Below the pieces are notes generated by a model. That model saw nothing but the letters and a program-made list of their open reading frames with translations, was not told the DNA's origin and made no database searches. The position numbers were made by a program, and so were the translations under genes. Source: Methyloferula stellata AR4 (lineage in GTDB: Bacteria > Pseudomonadota > Alphaproteobacteria > Rhizobiales > Beijerinckiaceae). Taken from it: a stretch of DNA of 64,000 bases. Location: contig NZ_ARWA01000001.1 of the NCBI RefSeq assembly GCF_000385335.1, positions 3,116,001 to 3,180,000 of the forward strand, read 5' to 3'. Shown piece by piece: positions 46,246-54,476 of the stretch. The stretch's first letter is position 1, and each line of letters begins with the position of its first letter.

Positions 46246-47061
46246 TTGGCTCCGGCGACCTTGAGCGAGGCCGACCAGCGGGCGCTCGCCGAGGCGATCG
46301 TCGCGCTCGAAAAACAGAGTTTCGCGGCAAAGATCGCAGATTATGCCGGCCAGCCGATCAGCCGCATCTTCAAAGTGATGCCGAAGGCGGCGAACGAAAA
46401 AATCCAAGACGCCGTCAACCTCGCCATGCTGCAATGCCTGAAGGTCGCGGTGAAATTGCTCGACGGCGAACCCGCCCGCGAACCACGTATCCTCATGCCG
46501 AAACTCATGTCGGGCCTTGCCGGTGGATTGAGCGGCTTCGTCGGTTTCGCCGCTTTGCCGGTCGAACTGCCGATCACGACGACGAATATTCTGCGCTCCA
46601 TCGCCGAGATCGCGCGGGCCGAAGGCGAAGATATGTCGACGCGCGAGGCGCAATTGGCCTGCCTCGAAGTTTTTGCGCTCGGCCAGCATTCGACGCAGTT
46701 CGGCAGCGAGACCGGCTATTATGCGACGCGCGCGCTTCTTGCCAAGGCCACAGGCGACATGGTCGCCTCGCTACTGCAGCGCGGCGTCGCCGAGGAATCC
46801 GCCTCGCTTTTCATGCGCTTCCTCACGGAGATCGCGGCACGCTTCAGCCTCGTCGTCTCGGAACGGGCGGCGGCAAGCGCTGTGCCTGTGATAGGTGCCC
46901 TGGGCGGTGCTTCGATCAATTGGGTCTTCACCGATTATTTCCAGCAGCTCGCGCGCGGCCATTTCGCCATCCGCCGCCTCGAACGCCGCTATGGAACGGG
47001 GCCGGTCCAGGCCTGGTACAGGGAAGTCGTCCAGCGCTTGGCACAAAAGCGCAAAGGCTGA
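46246..47061 (+). CDS. EcsC family protein
   Basis: A 271-residue protein of the EcsC family (named from the Bacillus Ecs transporter locus, though this family is distinct from the ABC subunits). Helical throughout with a Gly/Ala-rich amphipathic core (LMSGLAGGLSGFVGFAALPV, ELPITTTNILRSIAEIARAE) and HSTQFGSETGYYATRALLAK. TTG 46246 is the likely start, 2 nt after the ATPase stop; TTG 46261 is possible. The last gene of the HMA2/P-type ATPase operon. A peripheral membrane role in metal-stress response is inferred from position only. Confidence 0.8.
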   Translation: MAPATLSEADQRALAEAIVALEKQSFAAKIADYAGQPISRIFKVMPKAANEKIQDAVNLAMLQCLKVAVKLLDGEPAREPRILMPKLMSGLAGGLSGFVGFAALPVELPITTTNILRSIAEIARAEGEDMSTREAQLACLEVFALGQHSTQFGSETGYYATRALLAKATGDMVASLLQRGVAEESASLFMRFLTEIAARFSLVVSERAAASAVPVIGALGGASINWVFTDYFQQLARGHFAIRRLERRYGTGPVQAWYREVVQRLAQKRKG

Positions 47062-47119
47062 TGCGTAGAGGCCGCCTGAACCCGCCTCATCCGACTTCGT
47101 TTGAACATCATAACGATAT

Positions 47120-47647
47120 TCAGCGGGCTGCCTCGGCCCGCGTGAAGGCTCGCGTAAATTTATCCGATGCGAGGAAGGCCAGTGATGTCCGCAGCGCTTC
47201 GGCATTCCTCACACCGAACGCCTTCTCGAAACAATGCTGGGCATTTTCCCACAAAGGCATGGACTGCACGAGCTTGGCGCGTCCGGCATCGGTGAGAACG
47301 GCGAGCCGCGCGCGTCCGTCATCCGGGTCGATGATCGTTTCGACGAGGCCGTCGCGTTCGAGCGGCTTCAGATTATGCGCCAGCGCCGAGCGGTCAAGGA
47401 CAAGGGCATCCGCCAGTTCGCCCATGCTTGGCGTGCCGCTGCGTGCGATCTGGAGCAGGATCGAGCGCTGCGTAGAGCGCAAGCCGCAAGGCGTCAGAAA
47501 AGCATCGTAGAGTTGCGAGACGCGGCGGGTTGCCTTGCGCAGCGACAAGCCGTTGCAGCGGCCAGGCTCCGGAATTTTCAACGCGGGCTTCCGGGTTCGT
47601 GGGGCCACAGCGGCTTTACCCTGTTTTGCTTTTTGAACGGGCTTCAC
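47120..47647 (-). CDS. MarR-family transcriptional regulator
   Basis: A 175-residue winged-helix regulator. A 35-residue basic Lys/Pro-rich N-terminal extension precedes the MarR fold: STQRSILLQIARSGTPSMGE, then the recognition helix region ALVLDRSALAHNLKPLERDG and wing VETIIDPDDGRARLAVLTDAG. The start codon is GTG at 47647. It is divergent from panE with about 160 nt between and may control it. It is convergent with the EcsC gene. Confidence 0.88.
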   Translation of the reverse strand: MKPVQKAKQGKAAVAPRTRKPALKIPEPGRCNGLSLRKATRRVSQLYDAFLTPCGLRSTQRSILLQIARSGTPSMGELADALVLDRSALAHNLKPLERDGLVETIIDPDDGRARLAVLTDAGRAKLVQSMPLWENAQHCFEKAFGVRNAEALRTSLAFLASDKFTRAFTRAEAAR

Positions 47648-47806
47648 GCGGTTTCTCCACTCAAGCTGATGTGACGGCTGGATAAGGCGTATGCCAAAGC
47701 ATTCGTTCCGCGGCGATCTTGAGAAATAAGAGCAGGCGCCTAGAATAATATGAGCATATGCCGATAGTTATCAAGCGTTGAAATACTTAATCTGTGGGAG
47801 AGAACC

Positions 47807-48727
47807 ATGCGTCTTTTGGTGGTCGGCGCCGGTTCGACCGGCGGCTATTTCGGCGGACGGCTCGCTCAGGCCGGTCGCGACGTGACCTTTCTTGTCCGCC
47901 CTGCCCGCGCCGCGCTCTTGAGAGAAAAGGGTTTGCAGGTCGTAAGCCCGCATGGCGATTTCACCTTGAAGCCGCAGCTCGTCACTGCCGGCGAGATCAA
48001 AGCTCCGTATGACGTCATCCTGCTGACGGTGAAAGCCTATTCGCTCGATGACGCGCTCGATAATCTCGCGCCCGCCGTCGCCCCGCAGACCATGATCCTG
48101 CCGGTTTTGAACGGCATGAAACATATGGATACGCTCGCCGCGCGCTTCGGCAAACAGGCTACCGTCGGTTGCGTCTGCAAGGTCGCAGCGACGCTCGACA
48201 TCGAAGGCCGCATCCTGCAAATCGCGCCTTTCCAGGATCTCGCCTATGGCGAGATGGACGGAGCTCTCTCGCCACGCATGAAAGAGCTCGATCAATTCAT
48301 GCAAGACGCCGGTTTCGATGCGCGCCTGTCGTCCGATATCGCTCGCGAAATGTGGGAAAAGTGGATCTACCTTGCCGCGCTCGGCGGCGTCACCTGCCTG
48401 ATGCGCGGCACGATCGGCGAGATCGAGGCGGCATCGGGCGGCACGGATTTCGTGCATCGCTTTTTGGATGAGGTCGTCGCGACCGTGAGAGCCGTCGGAT
48501 CGCAGCCGAGCGAAAGCTTTCTTACGGAGGTCAGAGCGATCCTGACGACGAAAGGCTCGCCGCAGACCTCGTCCATGTACCGCGATCTGCAAAAGGGCGC
48601 GCCGATCGAAGCCGATCAGATCGTCGGCGATCTTCTCGCCCGCGCCCGCAAGGCGGGCGTCGCCACGCCATTGCTCGCCACAGCTTACACGAATCTTTGC
48701 GTCTATCAGAACCGGCTGGTGAAATAG
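47807..48727 (+). CDS. panE: 2-dehydropantoate 2-reductase
   Basis: A 306-residue ketopantoate reductase (NADPH), the step giving pantoate for coenzyme A. NADP motif VVGAGSTGGYFGGRLAQAG (4-22), catalytic Lys in LLTVKAYSLDDAL, and the C-terminal helical domain with EMWEKWIYLAALGGVTCLM and the motif TTKGSPQTSSMYRDL, PIEADQIVGDLL. Start at ATG 47807 follows GGGAGAG. A second panE-like activity (apbA paralogues) exists in many Rhizobiales, so a related 2-oxoacid reductase cannot be excluded. Confidence 0.88.
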   Translation: MRLLVVGAGSTGGYFGGRLAQAGRDVTFLVRPARAALLREKGLQVVSPHGDFTLKPQLVTAGEIKAPYDVILLTVKAYSLDDALDNLAPAVAPQTMILPVLNGMKHMDTLAARFGKQATVGCVCKVAATLDIEGRILQIAPFQDLAYGEMDGALSPRMKELDQFMQDAGFDARLSSDIAREMWEKWIYLAALGGVTCLMRGTIGEIEAASGGTDFVHRFLDEVVATVRAVGSQPSESFLTEVRAILTTKGSPQTSSMYRDLQKGAPIEADQIVGDLLARARKAGVATPLLATAYTNLCVYQNRLVK

Positions 48728-48744
48728 TAAAACGGCAGCGCGAA

Positions 48745-48870
48745 CCCTCTCCCCTTGCGGGAGAGGGTGGCAGGCGGAGCCTGCCGGGTGAGGGGGTAAT
48801 TGAAGAGGTCTACCCCCTCATCCGACCCTCGCTGACGCGAGGGCCACCTTCTCCCGCAAGGGGAGAAGGT
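48745..48870. repeat. Pair of dispersed palindromic repeats, tail to tail
   Basis: CCCTCTCCCCTTGCGGGAGA (from 48745) with the GGTGAGGGGG end (to 48796), then an inverted copy from TACCCCCTCATCCGACCCTC (48811) to GCAAGGGGAGAAGGT (48870). They lie between the convergent panE and pirin genes and could form a long hairpin acting as a bidirectional terminator. Confidence 0.85.
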
Positions 48871-48897
48871 GCGCGCCCAACCGTTTGAGCTCGAACC

Positions 48898-49596
48898 TTA
48901 CGCCGCGTCGACGAGAACGATTTCGCTGTCCTCGAGCGCGACCACTTTCAGCGTCTCAACATCTTTGATCGCGGCACCGTCGCGTTCATTCACCCGTACG
49001 CCGTCGATCTCGACTGCACCTTTCGCAGGCACGAGATAACCGCGGCGCGTTTTGCCGAGCGCATATTCGGCGCTCTCGCCGGCTTTGAGCGTCGCGGCAA
49101 CGACGCGCGCATCGGTGCGGATCGGCAGCGCGTCATCGTCATTTGCAAAGCCAGAGGCGAGCGTCACGAAGCGCCCTGCCCGCTCGCCTTTAGGAAAAGG
49201 CCGCGCCCCCCAGCTCGGCTTCTCCCCGGTCCTCGTCGGTTCGATCCAGATCTGGAAGAGCGTGGTCGGCTCGTCTTCGAGGTTATATTCCGAATGCGCG
49301 ATGCCGGTACCAGCCGACATCACCTGCACGTCGCCTGCCTCCGTGCGGCCGTGGTTGCCGAGATTGTCCTGATGCGTGATCGCGCCTTTGCGGACATAGG
49401 TGATGATCTCCATGTCGCGGTGCGGATGCGGCGGGAAACCACCCTTCGGCTGGATCGTATCGTCGTTCCAAACCCGCAGGTTCCCCCAATGGGTCCGAGC
49501 CGGATCGAAATAATTGGCGAATGAGAAATGATGCTTGGCATCGAGCCAGCCGTGGTTTTGCCCGCCAAGGCTGCCATAAGGACGAAGTTCGATCAT
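48898..49596 (-). CDS. Pirin family protein
   Basis: A 232-residue bicupin of the pirin/YhaK type. N-terminal metal site in FPPHPHRDMEIITYV with the family's HPHRDMEI, then RTEAGDVQVMSAGTGIAHSE; the C-terminal cupin is degenerate. Start at ATG 49596 (MIELRPYGSLGG) is supported by AGGAG 7 nt upstream. Pirin-type proteins bind Fe or Zn and some degrade quercetin; stress-response roles are common. Function here is not set by context. Confidence 0.87.
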   Translation of the reverse strand: MIELRPYGSLGGQNHGWLDAKHHFSFANYFDPARTHWGNLRVWNDDTIQPKGGFPPHPHRDMEIITYVRKGAITHQDNLGNHGRTEAGDVQVMSAGTGIAHSEYNLEDEPTTLFQIWIEPTRTGEKPSWGARPFPKGERAGRFVTLASGFANDDDALPIRTDARVVAATLKAGESAEYALGKTRRGYLVPAKGAVEIDGVRVNERDGAAIKDVETLKVVALEDSEIVLVDAA

Positions 49597-49898
49597 TGTC
49601 TGTCTCCTGGTCTGCCCGAATAGGGCCAGCCGCGGCCCGTCCTCCGTGTGAGGCCCGGACCGTCTTTCGAGCATTGATGTAGTCGCGCCAATCTTTTCCG
49701 AAAAGCGGGATAATATCGCTCAATTCATTCGAAAAAACAGAAAAGCTGACGTTCGTCGAAGCCAACAATGCGGTCGCTTGTGCGCCGGCACACGGTCCGT
49801 GACTTTTCGCACAGAGCAGAGGCTTAAGCAGTCCCAAATTGGTTCAAGGACCACACAAAGATGTCGTCTTAGCCCGGACCGACGCCAGGAGTGCTTTC
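49597..49898. other. Divergent spacer, nothing recognised
   Basis: About 300 nt between the pirin gene and the secreted protein gene. No gene, strong hairpin or known box is seen; it should contain both promoters. CCAGGAG near 49885 is the ribosome binding site for the rightward gene. Confidence 0.5.
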
Positions 49899-50420
49899 AT
49901 GATCACGAAACGCCTTGTTCTTACGACTTTCAGTTTGGCAGCTTTCAGTTTGATTGGCCTTGCAAGCGCGCAGGCACAAGCCACCGCCGAGCAGCGCGCT
50001 GCCTGCACGCCCGACGCGATGCGGTTGTGCTCATCGGAAATTCCGGATATCGGCCGCGTCACCGCCTGCATGAAGGCCAATCGGTCCCGGCTGAGCGCGC
50101 GGTGCCAGGCGACATTTGCCAGCGCCGGTCCGAGTGAAGCCGCTTCGCCCCGGCATGAGCGCGTCATCGTCACCACCCATGTTGCCGCGGACGGCCGCGT
50201 CATCCATCACCGCAGATATGCGGCATCGGGTTATGGCTATCGCCATCACGGCCATGGCTATGGCGGCTACGGACAATCGGCGCAAGCCATGGCCATCGCG
50301 CGGCAGGTCATGGGCGGCTTGGCCATGGCCTGCGGAAACGGCAGCCTGCCCCCCGATATTTGCAGCATGTCAGGCGGCATGGGCGGAATGGCGGGCCTCG
50401 CCAGCATGATGCCCTATTGA
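49899..50420 (+). CDS. Secreted Cys/His/Gly-containing protein, unknown
   Basis: A 173-residue protein: signal peptide (about 1-25, ending SAQAQA), a Cys-bearing region TAEQRAACTPDAMRLCSSEI with further cysteines at TACMKAN and ARCQATF (four in total, a pattern recurring in small rhizobial exported proteins), then a His/Tyr/Gly-rich segment (GYGYRHHGHGYGGYGQ) and a Met/Gly-rich end with two more cysteines. The His/Met richness hints at metal binding, but I recognise no function. Start at ATG 49899 with CCAGGAG upstream. Confidence 0.72.
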   Translation: MITKRLVLTTFSLAAFSLIGLASAQAQATAEQRAACTPDAMRLCSSEIPDIGRVTACMKANRSRLSARCQATFASAGPSEAASPRHERVIVTTHVAADGRVIHHRRYAASGYGYRHHGHGYGGYGQSAQAMAIARQVMGGLAMACGNGSLPPDICSMSGGMGGMAGLASMMPY

Positions 50421-50478
50421 GTGCGGACCTGCCGCGCCAGCTAGGCTAAGCGCGGCGGCTACGTCCTGACTGAAACAA

Positions 50479-50694
50479 TCATCGGCTCTTCGACGGATCG
50501 TCGGGAGCACCAGGATCAAGCGGCGGTTCTTCGATCGGCGGCTTGGTGCCTGGTTCCTCATCCGGCGGCGGCGGGACCTCGACGCCGGGAATCGGCGGAA
50601 TATCCGGTGCCTGCGGCGGCGGAATCATCGGATCGGGCGGCACGGGTATATCGGGCGCTCCCGGCTCTGGTTGGCCGTTGATCACGTGCGTCAT
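50479..50694 (-). CDS. Small proline-rich protein, unknown
   Basis: A 71-residue protein from ATG 50694 (MTHVINGQPEPG), over one quarter proline with repeated PPP, PDIP and PPDP units. No signal peptide or membrane segment. It could be a disordered linker-type protein or a non-coding run of Pro codons; the ATG follows AAGGA closely. A GTG at 50751 would add 19 residues. First of four small minus-strand genes in a row. Confidence 0.45.
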   Translation of the reverse strand: MTHVINGQPEPGAPDIPVPPDPMIPPPQAPDIPPIPGVEVPPPPDEEPGTKPPIEEPPLDPGAPDDPSKSR

Positions 50695-50774
50695 GTCCTT
50701 ATCGTTTATCGGACCCGGATATGACCGGCGGTGGCGATTGGTTCCAAACACACGATCGCCGCTCGCATCCCGCT

Positions 50775-51227
50775 CTAAAATTTATATTTGAAACCGACCT
50801 CGGCGCCCGTGCCAACGGTCCCGCCATTGACGTTTTTATTCACCTCGTCGAACAGACCGCCCGGACCCGCATTGGGATTGTTTGCGGCGTTCCATTTCAT
50901 GTCGAGGCTGACAGGGTCGTCGGCTTTGGTCTTGGCGCTTGGCTTTCCGACTTTCGTCTCATGTTGTGTCTGTGGCTGCGCGGAATCTGATGTCTCGGCC
51001 GCTGCCGGGATTTTGGACTTGCCGTCACTCTTCGGCGCATTTGCCTTCTGACGTTTTGATTCAGGCTTCGGCGGTGGGGCCGCCTGAGGCGACGGATTTG
51101 CGAGCGGCGGGGATGCGCGCATGTCCGGCGGCAGAATGAGATCGTCCCCGGCTCTTGCGGGCGCGGCCCCAAGCCCAAGACCCGATCCGACGAACAAGGC
51201 GCATAAGAAAGCCGTTTCAAAACGCAT
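50775..51227 (-). CDS. Exported protein with barrel-like C-terminus, unknown
   Basis: A 150-residue protein from ATG 51227 (MRFETAFLCALFVGSGLGLG): signal peptide ending ARAGDD, a long Pro/Lys/Ala-rich middle (about 45-110), and a C-terminal segment VGTGAEVGFKYKF. A terminal Phe after alternating residues is how outer-membrane strands end, so it may insert or associate with the outer membrane, but one strand cannot make a barrel. No family recognised. Confidence 0.6.
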   Translation of the reverse strand: MRFETAFLCALFVGSGLGLGAAPARAGDDLILPPDMRASPPLANPSPQAAPPPKPESKRQKANAPKSDGKSKIPAAAETSDSAQPQTQHETKVGKPSAKTKADDPVSLDMKWNAANNPNAGPGGLFDEVNKNVNGGTVGTGAEVGFKYKF

Positions 51228-51326
51228 CGCCACATATCGCTGCAGTGTCAAAAGCGACCAAGCTTAACGTTGACATTGTGATCTTTCTACGGCTGGCGAC
51301 ACGCTCACTCGACGCTTTTCATCATC

Positions 51327-51539
51327 TCACGCCGCTGTGCCCCACGGCCGCCATCCGACAACTTCCGCCTGCACTTTTTCGCCTGTCTTCTTGTTGAGCC
51401 AGGCACCCTCGACACGCCGGCAGGGAAAGGGAAGCAAGTAGGTGCCGTTATGATCCTCGCACAATAATTCGACATCAGACCCCGGCTGAGGCTCCTGATC
51501 CAATTTGAATTCCGCAAGCCGTCCGCTGCGTGTCGCCAT
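51327..51539 (-). CDS. Small hypothetical protein
   Basis: A 70-residue protein from ATG 51539 (MATRSGRLAEFKLDQEPQPG), beta-rich with ELLCEDHNGTYLLPFPCRRV and EGAWLNKKTGEKVQAEVVGW. Two cysteines 14 residues apart may bind metal or pair. The pattern is protein-like and the gene is preceded by GAAGGA. Family unknown. Sits 24 nt downstream of the next small gene, probably co-transcribed. Confidence 0.55.
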   Translation of the reverse strand: MATRSGRLAEFKLDQEPQPGSDVELLCEDHNGTYLLPFPCRRVEGAWLNKKTGEKVQAEVVGWRPWGTAA

Positions 51540-51563
51540 CGATATTCCTTCTGAACGCAAGAG

Positions 51564-51794
51564 TTAAACGAAACCGGCCTTGCCGGCAGAGGCATCCTCC
51601 GCTTCTTCCGGCTCATCCTTGCCTTCGGCGATAACCGCATCAAGAGCCCCTATGGCACGATCCACCAATGCGAGTTTCGACAGGCCCGTTTCATTATATG
51701 GGCCCGTCCCCACGGCCCAGTAAGCCTCCTGGCGGCGGCGCTCGACGAGCTGGGCCCGCAATGACTTCAAATCTTCAATGGTCTTCCCGGCCAT
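51564..51794 (-). CDS. Small helical hypothetical protein
   Basis: A 76-residue protein from ATG 51794 (MAGKTIEDLKSLRAQLVERR), which has GGGGGAA just upstream. Largely helical with charged residues, a middle YWAVGTGPYNETGLSKLALV, and an acidic Glu/Asp-rich tail. Looks like a genuine small cytoplasmic protein without a named family. Upstream neighbour of the gene at 51327-51539 on the same strand. Confidence 0.55.
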   Translation of the reverse strand: MAGKTIEDLKSLRAQLVERRRQEAYWAVGTGPYNETGLSKLALVDRAIGALDAVIAEGKDEPEEAEDASAGKAGFV

Positions 51795-51948
51795 TCCGCA
51801 TTCCCCCTTTCGGCCTATCACAGCCCGCACGGCCCCGCTTGCGATGCCGCGGAGCACCTCGGCGTCAAGTTGAGGCGCGAGCGTGCTCAGGCTTTCGCTT
51901 AACGCATGAACTTTATCCCGAAAGTCTGCAACTTTTAGAGATCATGCT

Positions 51949-52422
51949 CTAAAACCAACGGCGCGTGCGGGCCTTATAGCCAAGATAGTCCGGGCCGAAC
52001 TTGGCCTCGAGATAGCGCTCTTCGCGTTCTATGGCGAGCTTGGTCACCGCGATGACGGCCAAAGGCAAGACCACAAGAAACCACCAAGAATTGATCAGGA
52101 AACCCACGCCCGCGACGCTCAAACTCAGACCGAGATACATGGGATTGCGCGTGTAGCGATAGATTCCTTCGCTGACGACCATGCTGGTGGGGCGCGTCGG
52201 CAAGGTCGCCGTCCCCGCCAGCATGAAGCGCCACTCCGCCGCGAGCGCAATACCTACGCCCGCGAGAATGACGAGGATGCCGGCGAAGCGGAGGAAGCCG
52301 CGGGCGGCCTCCGGCACAATCGGCATTGGCTCCTTCCATCCCGCCAATGTCGCGAGCGCGAAAGCCGTGGCAAAAATCACCGGCGGCCAAGGAAAAGAAC
52401 TCGACGCATCGCGTACGGACAT
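51949..52422 (-). CDS. Isoprenylcysteine carboxylmethyltransferase-family membrane protein
   Basis: A 157-residue membrane protein with about four helices and the ICMT/PEMT signature GIYRYTRNPMYLGLSLSVAG followed by EREERYLEAKFGPDYLGYKA. These enzymes bind S-adenosylmethionine; bacterial members mostly have unknown substrates. Start at ATG 52422 (MSVRDASSSF) is supported by GGAGG 7 nt upstream; an earlier ATG at 52443 lacks one. The C-terminal Glu-Glu pair typical of the family is present. Confidence 0.85.
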   Translation of the reverse strand: MSVRDASSSFPWPPVIFATAFALATLAGWKEPMPIVPEAARGFLRFAGILVILAGVGIALAAEWRFMLAGTATLPTRPTSMVVSEGIYRYTRNPMYLGLSLSVAGVGFLINSWWFLVVLPLAVIAVTKLAIEREERYLEAKFGPDYLGYKARTRRWF

Positions 52423-52618
52423 CTCGTGCCTCCGCATAAACAAATCAACTGTCGCAAGAGAGCTGCGCGATCATTCGCAGATCACGCCAGCGTGAGCTTG
52501 CTCCGCACAAGCCAGCCGGATCAATGAAAAAATGCAGGATGAAAATGTTTGCAATTGCTTCGGCCGGCATCGGCACGCGGGCAATTTCGGAAAAAGCAAA
52601 AGCCGTTAAGGTTCGGCC

Positions 52619-53266
52619 ATGTTGATGCGGGACTCGATAAACTCAACTGCCGCGAGCAATCGCGTTTCGCTCAGGCGGAGAGAAAATCGCGATGCCGAAG
52701 CTCTATTTGCCATGTTCAACCAGCCGCTATGCCAGCGCGCTATGGTTTTGGAGCCGTTCGGCTCGGCGGATGAGGTTCAAGCCTGGTGCGGCAGCCGTGG
52801 GTCCGACACCTTCGACTTGGTTGCAACGATTGACGATACGCCGGTCGGATTTGCCGGATTATATCCTTGCCCCGGCTCGCAGAGCCATTCAGGCTGGGTC
52901 AGCCTTTTCGTGCATGACGCATTTCATGGCCGCGGCATCGGCACGACGATGATGCAGGCCATCGTCGCGGCATCCGAACTTTTAGCAGGCATTACCCGCC
53001 TCCAATTGATCGTTTTTTGCGACAATGAATCAGCGATCTCGCTCTATCGCAAATTCGGTTTCAAGTTCGAAGGGCGACACGAATATTTCGCACGGCGCGG
53101 CGACGCGTTCCTCCCAGCCTTCACGATGGCGAGGCTCACAGCCACGACGCCCGCCAAGTCGCTCGACACGGAACAGATGCCCGAGGCCGTACGCGATCTT
53201 CTCGCCCTTGTCGAAGCCTATGATGCCCATCGCTCCGCGGAACAGGCCGGCGAGAACGCGTCGTAA
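52619..53266 (+). CDS. GNAT-family N-acetyltransferase
   Basis: A 215-residue acetyltransferase. The acetyl-CoA loop reads FHGRGIGTTMMQAI (R/QxxGxG/A), preceded by GWVSLFVHDA and followed by LQLIVFCDNESAISLYRKFG, the N-acetyltransferase core. The N-terminus and the ~35-residue C-terminal extension after the fold are less conserved. Substrate unknown; similar proteins acetylate amino acids, antibiotics or ribosomal proteins. Confidence 0.86.
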   Translation: MLMRDSINSTAASNRVSLRRRENRDAEALFAMFNQPLCQRAMVLEPFGSADEVQAWCGSRGSDTFDLVATIDDTPVGFAGLYPCPGSQSHSGWVSLFVHDAFHGRGIGTTMMQAIVAASELLAGITRLQLIVFCDNESAISLYRKFGFKFEGRHEYFARRGDAFLPAFTMARLTATTPAKSLDTEQMPEAVRDLLALVEAYDAHRSAEQAGENAS

Positions 53267-53379
53267 AAGTGAGGCACACCGCAAAAAGGTGCCTCATATG
53301 ATGAGTCCGACGAGACCCCAAATCTCAGCCTTCCGGCGCCTTTACGACAGTTTGCCTGGCGCTGCGGATCGCGGCGCCC

Positions 53380-54156
53380 TTAAGCGTCGGTGAATCTGAG
53401 CGCTACTGAAAACTGGTCGTTCGGAATCGGAAGGCAAAACTTCACCATGAATCCAATTTCGAAGGTGCTTATGACGTCGGCCCCATGCCACACAGGACCC
53501 CGGAGAACGATACGCGTCCCCATCGGCGGAATGATCGTAGCCGAAGCCCTGATCAGCGCATCGAACTGCGACAGGTTGACGATCATGCCGGTCCTTAGCA
53601 TCCCGGTGTGATCGGTGAAGGCGCAGTTTTTATTGGCCGGTTCAATTCTTGGAACGCCGGTTTTCAAGGTGCTCGTGGCGTCGACGCCAATGCCGCGTTT
53701 GACGGCGATATGAGCGAGCTTGGTGCTGACCGCACTCCGGTTCTCTTTATTGACGGCGACCCTGAACCCGGCTTCGTTATGCGACGTGAGAACGCCGCCG
53801 CAAGCGCCCACTTCGTCGAGATCGAGAGACACCGCCGATCCGACTGGCATGACAGGACGTGCTGTCGTCATTGCCTCGGAAGACGGCGGGTTAAAAACGA
53901 AATCGATCGACTCCGAGCTGACTTTTTTCGTCTTGCACGCGGCTGACTCGCCGCTGGGCAGAGTGAACTTGCTTTCCACCGCGAGGTCCATCGGGCGCCC
54001 ATAATTATAAAGCAGGAGCAATGTTTCGAGATCGGTGAGCTTGTTGACCTGCTTGGATGAACGGCTGAGATTCTGACCCGTATCCGGGTTGCCCAAACCC
54101 GCTTTTTCTTTTGCAAGCAACCACACCTTGTAGCGGTGCATGGCCTGTTTATCCAT
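53380..54156 (-). CDS. Tandem degenerate PilZ-like protein
   Basis: A 258-residue protein from ATG 54156 (MDKQAMHRYKVWLLAKEKAG); the frame runs on to 54246. Two similar beta modules can be read: MPVGSAVSLDLDEVGACGGV...GFRVAV and MIVNLSQFDALIRASATIIP...FEIGFMVKF, each laid out like PilZ domains. The cyclic-di-GMP motif is degenerate: RxxxR is missing and the NxSxxG position reads NLSQFD. If PilZ, it probably does not bind the nucleotide but could still act as an adaptor. The N-terminal helical region (to ~80) has no match that I know. Confidence 0.55.
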   Translation of the reverse strand: MDKQAMHRYKVWLLAKEKAGLGNPDTGQNLSRSSKQVNKLTDLETLLLLYNYGRPMDLAVESKFTLPSGESAACKTKKVSSESIDFVFNPPSSEAMTTARPVMPVGSAVSLDLDEVGACGGVLTSHNEAGFRVAVNKENRSAVSTKLAHIAVKRGIGVDATSTLKTGVPRIEPANKNCAFTDHTGMLRTGMIVNLSQFDALIRASATIIPPMGTRIVLRGPVWHGADVISTFEIGFMVKFCLPIPNDQFSVALRFTDA

Positions 54157-54476
54157 TAGTGCGCTTTTAACCAACGGATGTGCCCCTTGAATGCATGGAG
54201 GTCGGTTTCCGCAGGGTAAAAGGAAGAAATTGATAAAATATTTCACCCTATTACGGGTTAAGTGCCGTTATGGCTGACAGGTCTGTGCTGTCGCGATTTG
54301 GCACGGGGACCGCAAATGGCGGCCCGATGCAAGATCGAATGAGACACAAAGGCCCGCGTCCGCTTTTCCACCCGCTCCCTGAACGTAATCATGCCCGCTT
54401 TTCGGCCCAAGTGGACGTCTGGTCGCATCACGATTATGCGGGCCGCGGCATGAGCAAAAGCGCGCGGTATCGTCTG

